The position numbers and the translations under genes were made by a program. Below the pieces are notes generated by a model, which saw only the letters and a program-made list of their open reading frames with translations, was not told the DNA's origin and did not search any database. From Glycomyces algeriensis (GTDB lineage: Bacteria > Actinomycetota > Actinomycetes > Mycobacteriales > Micromonosporaceae): 62,964 nucleotides of DNA. Positions 18,354 through 27,195 of the stretch are shown here, piece after piece (position 1 is the first letter of the stretch; each line of letters opens with the position of its first letter). The DNA is taken from the NCBI RefSeq assembly GCF_027622855.1, contig NZ_JAPZVR010000003.1, positions 272,174 through 335,137 of the forward strand, in the 5' to 3' direction.

Positions 18354-18887
18354 ATGACAGCAACGAACGCCCTCGCCCGCCCGACCCGCCGCCCCCTCCG
18401 CACCGGGACGCTCCTCCTCGCCACCATCACGACCGGCCTGACCGCCGGCGTCTATGTGGACTGGTCGAACACGATCATGCCGGGCCTCGGCGACGTCGAC
18501 GACCGCACGTTCGTGGCGGCCTTCCAAGCGCTCGACGCGGCCATCATGAACCCGCTGTTCCTCGGCCTGGAGTTCACCGGCTCGCTCCTGCTCATCGCGC
18601 TGGCCCTGGTCCTCCACATCCGCTCCGGCCAGCGCGCCGCCCTGCTCTGGCTGTCCGTGGCGCTGGCGGCCTACCTCGTGTCGGTCGTGATCACCATGGG
18701 CGTGAACGAACCCCTCAACCAGCAGCTGCGGTCCGTCACCGAAGCCGCGAGCGATGCCGATTTCGCAGCGGCGCGGGCACTCTTGGACGAAGCACGTTGG
18801 ACGGCGTGGAACACCGTGCGGGCCCTGGCGGCACTGACGGCCTTCGGCAGCCTCGCCTGGTCGCTCGTCATCCACCAGCGCCGATGA
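18354..18887 (+). CDS. DUF1772 (anthrone-oxygenase-like) membrane protein
   Basis: A 177-residue protein with four membrane helices (about 20-38, 64-86, 94-114 and 148-170) and a VNEPLNQQL motif like the NVPLN signature of the family. Relatives include anthrone oxygenases but most are uncharacterised. Start is uncertain: in-frame ATGs at 18297, 18318 and 18354 exist and none has a clear ribosome site; 18354 gives the family's usual length. Divergent from the AraC gene, a common pairing. Confidence 0.75.
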   Translation: MTATNALARPTRRPLRTGTLLLATITTGLTAGVYVDWSNTIMPGLGDVDDRTFVAAFQALDAAIMNPLFLGLEFTGSLLLIALALVLHIRSGQRAALLWLSVALAAYLVSVVITMGVNEPLNQQLRSVTEAASDADFAAARALLDEARWTAWNTVRALAALTAFGSLAWSLVIHQRR

Positions 18888-18909
18888 CGCCGAAGGGGAC
18901 TTCGCAGTC

Positions 18910-18951
18910 GCCGGGCCGGAAGCCTTTGCCGCGTACGGGTTCCGGCCCGGC
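18910..18951 (+). terminator. 12-pair hairpin after the DUF1772 gene
   Basis: GCCGGGCCGGAA (18910-18921) pairs perfectly with 18940-18951 across an 18-base loop. No T-run follows. Its place 22 bases past a stop codon suggests termination or 3'-end protection. Confidence 0.5.
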
Positions 18952-19054
18952 CCGCGGGCGTCCCTTTCGGCGATGCGGCACCTTTCGGGGAGTCACGGAC
19001 CGACCCCCCGAAGTTACCGTGGAGTAGTCATCACCCCTCGTGAAAGGCACTCCC

Positions 19055-20029
19055 ATGGCATCGCTCGAATCGGACGGCATCGCCGTCGAAGGCACCCCAC
19101 CGACAGAGGCCAGGCCCGCGGGCCGCCTCAACTGGCTCCGCGCCGTCGTCGCGCTCCAACTGGCCATGCTCCTCACCGGGACATGGTGGGTCTTCGACGC
19201 GGTCTACGACTTGGAAGGATACGGCGGGGACCACTGGTTCACCGCCGAGCAGTTCGCGTTCAACCAGTCCGTCATCTGGATCGTGGTGCCGCAGGTCGCG
19301 GTGCTCGCGGTCGCAGTCGTGCAGGTCGGCAGGTCCCGCTGGGGCCTCACGCTCCTGGGCCTCAACGCGGCGGCCGCGGTCTTCCAGGCGGTGATGCTCG
19401 GCGCCTTCTTCACGCTCGCGACACCGCTGCTCGTCGTAGCCGCCTCCCAGTGGGTGTTGCTGGCGCACAAGGAGACCCGTGAGCGCGTCCGCAACGGCTC
19501 CGACCCGCGGCGCCCCCTGCTGCCCGAAGCCGTCGTCCTCCCGGCCGCGGCAGCGGTGGCCGTCGCCCTCCTCGTCTGGAACCACCAGGTCAACGGCGTC
19601 GACCAGTGGCACCCGCCGCGCCCCTTCGACGCCGACGAGGCCCCGGCGGTCCTCGAAGGGGTGGCCGTCATGCCGGTGGACGTGCTCGAGAACGTCGAGG
19701 GATTCCCCGCCCCCACCGGCCAGGAGCTGATCGAGTCGCCGTGCGACGAGGCCCCCGGCTGGACCGAGTTCACGCTCGCCTACACGTACGAGGAACCCAA
19801 TGCCGCCGCCGACCCACTCACCCAGGACGCGGTCGACGCGATGCGCGAACGCCTGAACGCCGAGGGCTGGGACGTCGTCTGGGACCAGGAGTTCGAGGCG
19901 AGCGAGCCGCCCCCGGCCGGGTACGTCATCCGCGGCGAGCGCGAGGACGGCGTGGCCATCGAGTTCCAGGTCTCCGACCACACCACCGCGCTGTGGATCA
20001 AGTCCGACTGCGTGCGCGATTCAGCGTAA
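19055..20029 (+). CDS. four-helix membrane protein with soluble C-terminal domain
   Basis: A 324-residue protein I do not recognise. Hydrophobic segments at about 28-48, 72-94, 99-122 and 153-173 are followed by a 150-residue acidic domain that starts around PVDVLENVEGF and is probably extracellular. ATG 19055 is eight bases after GAAAGG; a GTG at 19040 is the alternative start. It is followed by the WYL regulator with its own promoter-like element. No function can be assigned. Confidence 0.7.
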   Translation: MASLESDGIAVEGTPPTEARPAGRLNWLRAVVALQLAMLLTGTWWVFDAVYDLEGYGGDHWFTAEQFAFNQSVIWIVVPQVAVLAVAVVQVGRSRWGLTLLGLNAAAAVFQAVMLGAFFTLATPLLVVAASQWVLLAHKETRERVRNGSDPRRPLLPEAVVLPAAAAVAVALLVWNHQVNGVDQWHPPRPFDADEAPAVLEGVAVMPVDVLENVEGFPAPTGQELIESPCDEAPGWTEFTLAYTYEEPNAAADPLTQDAVDAMRERLNAEGWDVVWDQEFEASEPPPAGYVIRGEREDGVAIEFQVSDHTTALWIKSDCVRDSA

Positions 20030-20175
20030 GACGGACGGTGCATCAGCTTTCGGCGCCGCCGGAACGGTGCTCACGGTGCGCAAGGCCGGGCGAACGCCGA
20101 TGGCTCGGCCCGGACGAGCGCGGGCCTTGGCGGACCAGGTCGGGATCTGTCCTCGTTGCGGGGCACAATCGCACC

Positions 20176-21135
20176 ATGCACGACTCGACCGGCCGCGCGC
20201 TCGCGCTGCTCAATCTGCTGCAGTCGCATCGCCATTGGCCCGCTCCCGAGCTCGCCGAGCGCCTCGGCGTCACCGTCCGGACTGTGCGCCGGGACGTAGG
20301 GCGGCTGCGCGGGCTGGGATATCGGATCGGGTCCACGGCAGGGGTGCACGGCGGCTACCGCCTCGAGGCGGGTGCGTCCCTGCCGCCGCTGCTGCTCTCC
20401 GACGAGGAAGCGGTCACCATCGCGATCGGCCTGCGCCTGGTCGCCGCCGGGCGACTTCACCGCGGCGCCGAGTTCGCGCTGTCGGTGCTCGCCAAGCTCG
20501 AGCAGGTGCTTCCGGCGAGGCTGCGCCGTCGCGTGGGCGCCCTGACACCGGCGCTGCACGGCGTGCCCGGGGACGGCGGGGTCTCCTCAGCGGTGCTCAC
20601 CGATCTGGCGCTGGCATGCCGCGACCGCGAGCGCGTTCGCCTCGCCTACCAGCCCGCAGGCGGCGCGCGACAGGAGCGGCGCGTCGAGCCTCATTCGCTC
20701 GTTCCGGTCGGCGGGGACTGGTACCTGGGGTGCTGGGACCTCGCACGCGGCGACTGGCGGACGTTCCGGGTCGACCGCCTGGCCGCCGTCGAGCCCCTGC
20801 GGGTGGGGTTCGCGCCGCGCACGCTGCCGCCCGAGCGGGTGGACGAGCTCATCGCGGTCGTGCGGACCTGGGGGCCGCGAACACTGGACGCGGTGGCGGT
20901 GGTGGACATGCCGGTCGAGCGGTTCACCGCCGCCTTGGGCGGGTGGGCGCGGGGCGCGACGGCCGACGGACCGGAGCGGACCCGTTGGCCGGTGGGCGGA
21001 TCGAGCGCCCGCGACATCGCCTACGGCCTCTCGTGGCTGCCGGAGGGGACGCCCTACCGAGTCGAGCTCGCCGACGCGGATCGGGAGGCGCTGCGGGAGT
21101 CGTTGCAGCGCATGCTCGCGGCGCTGGACCGGTGA
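20176..21135 (+). CDS. HTH/WYL-domain transcriptional regulator (DeoR-like HTH)
   Basis: A 319-residue regulator: an HTH_11 winged helix (WPAPELAERLGVTVRTVRRD, about 21-40), then a WYL domain with GDWYLGCWDLARGDWRTFRVDR (central part about 178-196), and a C-terminal WCX region. WYL domains bind oligonucleotides, nucleotides or other ligands. CACAAT ends six bases before ATG 20176, with no ribosome site, so probably leaderless. It may regulate the convergent VOC-domain gene, a frequent WYL partner (inference). Confidence 0.88.
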   Translation: MHDSTGRALALLNLLQSHRHWPAPELAERLGVTVRTVRRDVGRLRGLGYRIGSTAGVHGGYRLEAGASLPPLLLSDEEAVTIAIGLRLVAAGRLHRGAEFALSVLAKLEQVLPARLRRRVGALTPALHGVPGDGGVSSAVLTDLALACRDRERVRLAYQPAGGARQERRVEPHSLVPVGGDWYLGCWDLARGDWRTFRVDRLAAVEPLRVGFAPRTLPPERVDELIAVVRTWGPRTLDAVAVVDMPVERFTAALGGWARGATADGPERTRWPVGGSSARDIAYGLSWLPEGTPYRVELADADREALRESLQRMLAALDR

Positions 21136-21163
21136 CGCCGGCCGCCGGTCCAGCGCCGCTGTC

Positions 21164-21718
21164 TCAGCTCGCGGTCCGCGGGTCGGTGAGCGCGTTCATC
21201 GACTCGTGCAGGGTGGCGTTGATGTACTCGAGTTCCGGTGTGGTGAAACTGCTCCAGTCCTCCGCGGGCGCGGCGTCGTCGGCCGGCCACTCCCCCACCG
21301 CGTCGCTCGACCAGTCCTGGGCGGCTTCCGGGCGGTGCCGGTAGACCCACCACAGGTTCGCCGCGGGGTCCTGGAACCGGGCGAGGGTGTCGCCGAAGAA
21401 GTCGGTGGGGCGGGTGAGGACGCGGCCGCCGCGCTGCTCGGCGCGGGCGAGCACCGCGTCGACATCGTCCACGTAGATGCGGGTGAGCGCGGGCGTGAAC
21501 GGCCAGTCGGGCTTGCGGTCGGCGACGGTGAGCAGTGAATCGCCGATGCGCAGCTCGGCGTGCAGGAGGAGGCCGTCGGTGTCGAGTGTGCGGGCTTCGG
21601 CGACCTCCTCGGCCTCGAACACCTCGATGAGGAAGCCGATGAGGTCGACGGCGCCGTCGGCGATGATGAACGGGTTCACGGTGTTCGACCCGGCCGGGAC
21701 GGGAGGCATTGCGGTCAT
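21164..21718 (-). CDS. VOC superfamily protein (glyoxalase/bleomycin-resistance-like)
   Basis: A 184-residue protein with one PhnB/glyoxalase-type VOC domain over residues 12-130: NPFIIADGAVDLIGFLIEVF, then LLLHAELRIGDSLLTVAD, and FGDTLARFQDPAANLWWVY. The extra 50 residues at the C-terminus are acidic. ATG 21718 follows AAAGGACC. Metal ligands are not obvious beyond a His and Glu in the second half. Convergent with the WYL regulator. Confidence 0.82.
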   Translation of the reverse strand: MTAMPPVPAGSNTVNPFIIADGAVDLIGFLIEVFEAEEVAEARTLDTDGLLLHAELRIGDSLLTVADRKPDWPFTPALTRIYVDDVDAVLARAEQRGGRVLTRPTDFFGDTLARFQDPAANLWWVYRHRPEAAQDWSSDAVGEWPADDAAPAEDWSSFTTPELEYINATLHESMNALTDPRTAS

Positions 21719-21919
21719 CGCTGGTCCTTTCGCGTACTGGTTGACGAGGCCATGGTCGCCGTGAACCAGGTCTGATCCTGTCCGCGTTCGGGAAGAAGCG
21801 GCCGACGAGTTCGAGACGCTCGCAACGAAGCTCACAGGCTGCGTCGGAACCTCCCTGGGCGGCCTCGTCGGCTGACCCGGCGCCCCAGTCCCTCGAACCA
21901 CTAGCCCGACCCCGGGTGG

Positions 21920-23203
21920 TCAGCAGCGGGTGCGTTCGGCGAGCCAGCCGGACATGGCGCGGACGCCGATGCCGATGGCGGACTCGTCGGGTTCGAAGGT
22001 GCCGAAGTGAGGGAAGGACGTGGCGATGTCGGCGTCAGGGGCGCGGACGCCGAGATACGTGTAGGTGCCGGGGATCTGCTGGAGGAACAGCGCGAAGTCC
22101 TCGCCGTTGAAGGGCACTGAAGCGTGGAGCACCACCGCCGAGTCGGGGCCCATCGCCCGGCGCAGATGGCGCTTGAGTTCGTGGGCCTCCGTTTCAGGGC
22201 CGATCATGGCGGGGAAGGGGTCGGTCGGGAAGTCGACGACCGCTTCGCCATGGGCGGCCGCGAGTGCCGCGATATCCTCGCGGATCTCGATATAGCGCTC
22301 CTCGGGCCAGCAGCGGTAGGCCAGGCCCACTTCGGCGCCGTCCGCGGTCTCGCTTTCGACCCAGGCTTGCGCGGTGATGAACCGCGCCAGGGGACCGTCT
22401 TCGGTCTGCAGCGCCTCGGTCAGCGCCTCCAGGTCCTCTGAACCGGCCGGCAGCGGCACCGTGCTGAGCCCCTTGACGTCACCGGCCAACCGGGCCGCGC
22501 GCTCGCTCGCGCCCGGGCCGGTGAGGACGATGGTGCCGCGGTCTTGACCGGGCAGTCCGACGCCGGGGTTGATGCCGAAGGTGCCGACCGGCATCGCGGC
22601 GCAGTGGAGGGCGTGGATCTCCTCAGGACCGGTGTTCAGAACGCCGTCGGCGAGCATCGCGCGGGCGCCGGTCAAGTTCTCCTCGGCGGGCTGGAAGACG
22701 AAGACGACGGTACCGCTCAGCCGGTGGCGCAGTCGCGCGAGGATTTGCGCGACGCCGACGCCGATGGCCGTGTGCAGGTCGTGCCCGCACAGGTGGGCAG
22801 TGTCGACCCCGCCGCCGATCTGGTCCTGCGCCGGCACGGCGTCCATGTCGGCGCGGTAGGCCACCGTGCGGCCCGGGAGTCGTCCTTTGAGGATGCCGAT
22901 GACGCCGTTGCCGCCCACACCGGTGGTGACGGTCAGCCCGGCCGCGGTCAGGATCTCGGCCACGCGCGCACCGGTGCGGGTCTCTTCGCCCGCCGCTTCG
23001 GGATGGGCGTGGAGGTCGCGGCGGAGTGCGACGAGGTCGGCTTCGAAGCGGGCCGCGGTCGTGTCGATCAGGCGCTGGAGCAGAACCGAACCGGTGGCGT
23101 CGGCGGCCGCGGCCTGGGCCGGGTCGGAGGCGGCTACAGCTGCGGCAGTCGCCGCGCCGATCACGGCTCGCCGAGTCAGGGCGGTGTCTTTCAAGCGGGA
23201 CAT
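21920..23203 (-). CDS. Tat-exported M20-family amidohydrolase/peptidase
   Basis: A 427-residue protein with an N-terminal twin-arginine signal (LTRRAVIGAATAAAVAA, residues 9-25). The M20D zinc sites are visible: RRDLHAHPE (about 61-69), CGHDLHTA (about 138-145), FQPAEEN (about 171-177) and the late FPHFGTFEPDESAIGIG. Relatives hydrolyse N-acyl amino acids, hippurate or indole-3-acetyl amino acids. GGAGGAAACCC precedes ATG. The Asp-His pair and Glu-Glu needed for two zinc ions are present. It acts outside the membrane after Tat export. Confidence 0.88.
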   Translation of the reverse strand: MSRLKDTALTRRAVIGAATAAAVAASDPAQAAAADATGSVLLQRLIDTTAARFEADLVALRRDLHAHPEAAGEETRTGARVAEILTAAGLTVTTGVGGNGVIGILKGRLPGRTVAYRADMDAVPAQDQIGGGVDTAHLCGHDLHTAIGVGVAQILARLRHRLSGTVVFVFQPAEENLTGARAMLADGVLNTGPEEIHALHCAAMPVGTFGINPGVGLPGQDRGTIVLTGPGASERAARLAGDVKGLSTVPLPAGSEDLEALTEALQTEDGPLARFITAQAWVESETADGAEVGLAYRCWPEERYIEIREDIAALAAAHGEAVVDFPTDPFPAMIGPETEAHELKRHLRRAMGPDSAVVLHASVPFNGEDFALFLQQIPGTYTYLGVRAPDADIATSFPHFGTFEPDESAIGIGVRAMSGWLAERTRC

Positions 23204-23367
23204 GGGTTTCCTCCACTGTCAGCGGCAGTAGCCGCGGGGTGTCGACAGTGTTGATTCTGCTGAGGACGGAGGCGCGGCGCAGTCATGCACGCCCCCGCAT
23301 CCGCAGGGACGCTGCCCCCCGGTCCCGAGGGACTCCAACCCCCAGGTCTACGTATCGCGGCCCCGAC

Positions 23368-23393
23368 GGGCGCCGCCCGATCGAGCGGCGCCC
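23368..23393 (-). terminator. hairpin downstream of the FtsX-type permease
   Basis: GGGCGCCGC (23368-23376) pairs perfectly with GCGGCGCCC (23385-23393) over an eight-base loop. It follows the permease stop on the minus strand and precedes the M20 gene. Confidence 0.5.
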
Positions 23394-23401
23394 GCGCGGG
23401 C

Positions 23402-24724
23402 TCAAGCGGTGCGGATGGCGCGGCGGCCCGCCACCGCGGTCACGCCGAGCGTCACTCCGGCTCCGACGAGGATCGCGAGGAGGTACGGCAGCGGGGCCAT
23501 CGCGGACCACGCGTCGCCGGTCTTCACGATCGCGAACGGGAGGATGCTCAGGAGGGCGCCAGCGCTGCCGGCGACGACGCTGACGGTCGTGGCGGCCGCC
23601 GCTTCGCCGATGAGCATCCGCCGGGACTGGCGCCCGGTGGACCCGATCAGTGACATCGACGCGAACTCGGTCTTGCGGCGCGCGATCGAGGCGATGAGGT
23701 TGTTGGACAGGGCGATCGCCATGAACGCTGCGATCAGGACCACCACCAGGTAGTTGATCGCGGCCATCACCTGGCCGGTGCTGTCGTCCGCTCCGTACTG
23801 GTTCTCGATGCCCTGCATGCCGAGTGTTCCCGCGGCGACACCGACGAACAGCGTCAGGAACGTGACCGTGGGACGGACGCGCTCGGGGGCGGCGGCGAGG
23901 TTGAGGGCGGCCAGGTGCCCGGGGGCGGTGCGCCGCAGGCCGGGGAACCGCCGGAAGGCGGCGTCCGCGACGGCGGTGAGCTCGGGCGCGAGCACACAGA
24001 GGCCGGCGGCCACGAGGACGCAGCCGGGTCCGGTGAGCGCGGTGGTCAGGATGTCGTCAGGGTCGATCCACAGCACGGTGACCGAGGAGGCGAGCCCCGC
24101 GCCGATCACGATCAAGGCGGCGGTACGGCGGGCCCGGCCCGATCTGCGGCGCGCGGCGCCCGGGGCGGGCGAGACGTCGGCGACGGGGCTGCGGGCGGCG
24201 ATCGTGCGGCTGCCGAGCCAGGCCGCGGCGACACCAGCGGCCAGGACCAGGGCCGCACCGCCCAGCGGGAGGAGCGCGCCCGGGGCGAAGACCGTCCCGT
24301 CGGCCGTCAGGCCCGCGCGGTGCAGGAGCGCCAGCAGCATCCGGCCGAGGAGGTACCCGAGGCCGAGGCCCGGGACCGCGGCGATGACCGCGACGGCCGC
24401 GGTCTCGGCGGCGACCATGCGCCGCACCTGTGTCGGGGTCGCGCCGACCAGGCGGATGCCCGCGATCTCGCCGGCGCGGCCCTGGAGCGCCACGCCGATC
24501 GTGGAGACCATGGCGAACAGGACGATGGCGCAGATCCATCCGCCCATGATGATCGGGAACTGCACCAGGAAGTCGCGGTCGGCCGCGGCGGTGCGGTCGG
24601 CGAGGCCGGTCCCGAGCAGGCCCGCCATGGCGGTCACCAGGACGGTGCCCGCCATCGCGACGAGCCCGGTGGCGACCGCGGCGGTGCGGTGATGGGCGAA
24701 GGAGCGCAGTGCGAGGGCGATCAT
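23402..24724 (-). CDS. FtsX-like ABC transporter permease
   Basis: A 440-residue permease with eight hydrophobic segments in two FtsX blocks: about 20-175 and 275-435, each of a MacB/FtsX-type core ([20 protein letters not shown] and [20 protein letters not shown] are the coupling helices). The large periplasmic domains of MacB are missing, so it is a half-size antibiotic-peptide exporter type. Its ATG overlaps the ATPase TGA (ATGA). Regulated with the ATPase by the divergent TetR. Confidence 0.87.
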   Translation of the reverse strand: MIALALRSFAHHRTAAVATGLVAMAGTVLVTAMAGLLGTGLADRTAAADRDFLVQFPIIMGGWICAIVLFAMVSTIGVALQGRAGEIAGIRLVGATPTQVRRMVAAETAAVAVIAAVPGLGLGYLLGRMLLALLHRAGLTADGTVFAPGALLPLGGAALVLAAGVAAAWLGSRTIAARSPVADVSPAPGAARRRSGRARRTAALIVIGAGLASSVTVLWIDPDDILTTALTGPGCVLVAAGLCVLAPELTAVADAAFRRFPGLRRTAPGHLAALNLAAAPERVRPTVTFLTLFVGVAAGTLGMQGIENQYGADDSTGQVMAAINYLVVVLIAAFMAIALSNNLIASIARRKTEFASMSLIGSTGRQSRRMLIGEAAAATTVSVVAGSAGALLSILPFAIVKTGDAWSAMAPLPYLLAILVGAGVTLGVTAVAGRRAIRTA

Positions 24725-25500
24725 CGCTGCCCCGCAGGCAGGTTCGAGGCCCGCTCGGCGGATTCGACGAGGGTGGCCATGCGGCTCGCGACGTCCCGCG
24801 CGGTGGGGCGGGCGACGCGGTCGACGATCGAGCCGTCGGCGAGGAACAGCACCTCGTCGGAGAACGAGGCGGCGACGGGGTCGTGGGTGACCATGATGAT
24901 CGTCTGGCCGTTGTCCGCGAGCGAGCGCATGAGAGTGAGCACTTCGCGGGCGCTGCGGATGTCGAGGGCGCCGGTCGGTTCGTCGGCGAAGACGATCCCG
25001 GGGTCGGTGATCAGGGCGCGGGCGATCGCGACGCGCTGCTTCTGGCCGCCGGAGAGCTGATCGGGCCGGTTCCCGGCCCGCTCGCCCAGGCCGACGCGGG
25101 CGAGCAGAGCGTTAGTGCGGGCGCGGTCGGGCCGGCGTCCGTCAAGGCGGAGCGTGAGTTCGACGTTCTCCACGGTGGAGAGCGCGGGCAGCAGGTTGAA
25201 GGACTGGAACACGAAGCCGATCCGGCGCCGCCGCAGGCGGGCGAGTTCGTCCTGGTCGAGTGCGGCGATCCGGCGGCCGTCGAGTTCGACGGTGCCGGAG
25301 GTGGGCGTCTGCAGCCCGGCGGCGCAGTGCAGGAGCGTGGTCTTGCCGGAGCCCGAGGGCCCCATGATCGCGGTGAAGGACGCGGCGGCGATGTCGAGGC
25401 CGACCCCGCGGAGCGCGTGGACCGGTCCGCTCTCGCCCGGGTATTCGCAGCGCAGGTCGCGGACGCGGAGCACCGGCGGTGCGGCCGGAATGCGGGTCAT
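24721..25500 (-). CDS. ABC transporter ATP-binding protein (LolD/MacB type)
   Basis: A 259-residue ATPase with Walker [10 protein letters not shown] (about 47-55), Q-loop [10 protein letters not shown], signature LSGGQKQR (about 147-154), Walker [13 protein letters not shown] (about 167-178) and the switch His in MVTHDP. The extra GALD after Walker B is typical of MacB/LolD exporters. ATG 25500 is preceded by GAGGAGAAGC. Operates with the adjacent permease, probably exporting a lipophilic or peptide compound. Confidence 0.92.
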   Translation of the reverse strand: MTRIPAAPPVLRVRDLRCEYPGESGPVHALRGVGLDIAAASFTAIMGPSGSGKTTLLHCAAGLQTPTSGTVELDGRRIAALDQDELARLRRRRIGFVFQSFNLLPALSTVENVELTLRLDGRRPDRARTNALLARVGLGERAGNRPDQLSGGQKQRVAIARALITDPGIVFADEPTGALDIRSAREVLTLMRSLADNGQTIIMVTHDPVAASFSDEVLFLADGSIVDRVARPTARDVASRMATLVESAERASNLPAGQR

Positions 25501-25515
25501 GCTTCTCCTCAAGAG

Positions 25516-25554
25516 GTAAACGATTGTTTTAAACGAACGTTTACATACTAATGT
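25516..25554. promoter_or_regulatory. TetR operator: paired AAACG-NN-nGTTT sites with -10 for tetR
   Basis: GTAAACG (25516-25522) and CGTTTAC (25538-25544) form an outer dyad. Inside are two tandem near-palindromes, 25518-25529 and 25531-25542, of form AAACG-NN-(T/C)GTTT. TAATGT at 25549-25554 is seven bases before the TetR ATG. The dyads occupy the shared promoter region of the ABC exporter and the regulator. Confidence 0.65.
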
Positions 25555-25561
25555 AGGGGGC

Positions 25562-26125
25562 ATGGGCAACAAAGACAAGCTTCTTTCCGCGGCAAGGGAG
25601 TGCCTGCTGTCACTCGGGTACACGAACACCACGGTGCGCGAGCTGGTGAAGGCCTCGGGCGCGAACCAGGCGTCGATCAACTACCACTTCGGCTCCAAGG
25701 AGCGGCTGCTCACCGGCGCCTTGCAGGAGCTCAACCGCGAGTGGGGCGAGGTCCTGTTCGCCGCGCTCGGGGGCCCGGAGCGGCAGGGCGCCCCGGAAGA
25801 GCACGAGGCGCGCTGGGCGCGCATCATCGACTCCATTCAGGAGCATCGCTCGCTCTGGTTCGTGAACTTCGAGGCGGTCTCTGCCGCGCGCCACGACGAG
25901 GAGATCAGGACGATGATCGTCGAGGGGCAGCGGCAGTCCAGGGTCTCGCTGGCCCGCGCGTTCGCGGGCCTCGACCCCGATACCGCCGCCTCCGGGACGG
26001 TCTTGGCCGTGGGCTCGCACTACTACTCGCTCCTCGTCGGCGTGGCCGCCCAGTGGCTCGCCGACCCCGACAGCGCGCCTAGCGCGGCGCAGGTCGTCGC
26101 CGCCGACACGCGCTCGCGCCCGTAA
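25562..26125 (+). CDS. TetR/AcrR family transcriptional regulator
   Basis: A 187-residue TetR protein. Helix-turn-helix at about 21-45 (TVRELVKASGANQASINYHFGSK); the YHFGSKE signature is intact. The C-terminal ligand domain is unassigned. Divergent from the ABC exporter genes with AAACG-type dyads between, the usual arrangement for a repressor of an efflux pump and itself. No Shine-Dalgarno at useful spacing; leaderless is plausible. Confidence 0.9.
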   Translation: MGNKDKLLSAARECLLSLGYTNTTVRELVKASGANQASINYHFGSKERLLTGALQELNREWGEVLFAALGGPERQGAPEEHEARWARIIDSIQEHRSLWFVNFEAVSAARHDEEIRTMIVEGQRQSRVSLARAFAGLDPDTAASGTVLAVGSHYYSLLVGVAAQWLADPDSAPSAAQVVAADTRSRP

Positions 26126-26248
26126 AGGCCGGTCGAGAACCCTCGGCCGTCCAGCGATACGAAGCGGCAAAGCGCAACGGCGGCAGGTAGTCGCGACGCG
26201 AGCGGGCCAGGTAGCCTACTTCAGGTACGGCACGAAGGGGAGGTCCGA

Positions 26249-26323
26249 ATGCTCGGAGCAGTCCATATTACTCAGTCCAAAATGGTCTTCGTTGGCCTCG
26301 TCGACCAGCTCAGGGGCCGATGA
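26249..26323 (+). CDS. 24-residue leader peptide ahead of the WXG100/ART cassette
   Basis: A 24-codon frame begins at ATG 26249, five bases after a near-perfect AGGGGAGG ribosome site (26236-26243), and stops at TGA 26321-26323, which overlaps an ATG at 26320. The peptide is hydrophobic in the middle (MVFVGLVDQL). The strong ribosome site and overlap suggest translational coupling rather than chance. A TAGCCT element at 26212-26217 could be the promoter. Function unknown. Confidence 0.5.
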   Translation: MLGAVHITQSKMVFVGLVDQLRGR

Positions 26324-26325
26324 CC

Positions 26326-26652
26326 ATGCCCGGCTTCGACGTCGACCCCGAGACGATCCGGAAGTCCGCTGACGAGCTCGATTCGGCCTCGGCCGACGTG
26401 CAGTCGCTGCTGGACGAGTTCACCGCGGCGGTCGGGCAGTACGCGGACGCCTTCGGCGGCGACACCATCGGCACTGCGGGCGGCATCGCGCACGAGGCAT
26501 GCATGGGAGCGGTCACAGCCTGCTTCACCGGTATCGTCGAGGACCTGGGCGGCCTGTCTCAGGCGCTGCGCGACATGGCGGACGACCACCAGGCCGACGA
26601 AGACGAGATCGCCGGATCGTTCACCTTGCTGCACAAGGACCTCACACCGTAA
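26326..26652 (+). CDS. WXG100-like (Esx-type) small protein
   Basis: A 108-residue helical-hairpin protein: helix one about residues 8-38, a turn containing AFGGDTIG (about 42-49), helix two about 52-90. The turn has Phe-Gly-Gly where classic Esx proteins have Trp-x-Gly, a common variation in actinobacterial toxin modules. No signal peptide, so type VII secretion is the likely route, as partner of the CpnT-type protein downstream. ATG 26326 sits nine bases after AGGGG; ATG 26320, overlapping the leader-peptide stop, is an alternative. Confidence 0.7.
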   Translation: MPGFDVDPETIRKSADELDSASADVQSLLDEFTAAVGQYADAFGGDTIGTAGGIAHEACMGAVTACFTGIVEDLGGLSQALRDMADDHQADEDEIAGSFTLLHKDLTP

Positions 26653-26700
26653 CCGGCCGACCGGCCGCCATCGACCACCACCCCGCGAGGAGCACCGACC

Positions 26701-27195
26701 ATGGGAATGGACCTGCCAGGAGAACTCATCGGCCTCCTGGGCATGCTCGGCTACGAATGGCCCGAGTCCGATGAGGAATCCCTGTTCAACCTCGCAGGGG
26801 AATGGACCGGCATGGCCGACAAGATCACCGAGCGGGTTGAGTCGCTCCAGTCGGCGGCGCGGACGCTCCTGGAGAGCAACTCGGGCGCGCACATCGACGC
26901 GTTCCAGCGGGAGTGGGAGGCGGAGGAGTCGTCCCCCGCGGCCTTGGCGGAGTCCGCGGATCCGGCGTACATCCTCAACATCGGACTGATTGCGATGGCC
27001 GGCATCGTCCTGGCCCTCAAGGTCCAAGTGATCGTGCAGTTGGTGATCCTGGCGGCCCAGATCGTATGGGCGATCGCGACGGCACCGGTCACGTTCGGCG
27101 TCTCGCTCGCGCAGATCCCGATCTTCAAGCAGATCACCGGGTTCATCATCGACCAGCTGATGGGCATGGCCACGAACAGGGTGCTCAATGGGTAG
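26701..27195 (+). CDS. CpnT-type WXG100_2 N-terminal domain protein (toxin carrier, stand-alone)
   Basis: A 164-residue protein. LPGELIGLLGMLGYEWPESD (residues 5-24) followed by ESLFNLAGEW is the hallmark start of CpnT-like type VII-secreted polymorphic toxins. Residues 30-90 form the Esx-like hairpin and about 92-155 are strongly hydrophobic. In CpnT-type toxins a catalytic domain continues in the same chain; here the protein stops, and the ADP-ribosyltransferase gene begins eight bases earlier in the next frame. It probably delivers or holds the toxin at the secretion apparatus. GAGGAG lies eight bases before ATG. Confidence 0.7.
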   Translation: MGMDLPGELIGLLGMLGYEWPESDEESLFNLAGEWTGMADKITERVESLQSAARTLLESNSGAHIDAFQREWEAEESSPAALAESADPAYILNIGLIAMAGIVLALKVQVIVQLVILAAQIVWAIATAPVTFGVSLAQIPIFKQITGFIIDQLMGMATNRVLNG

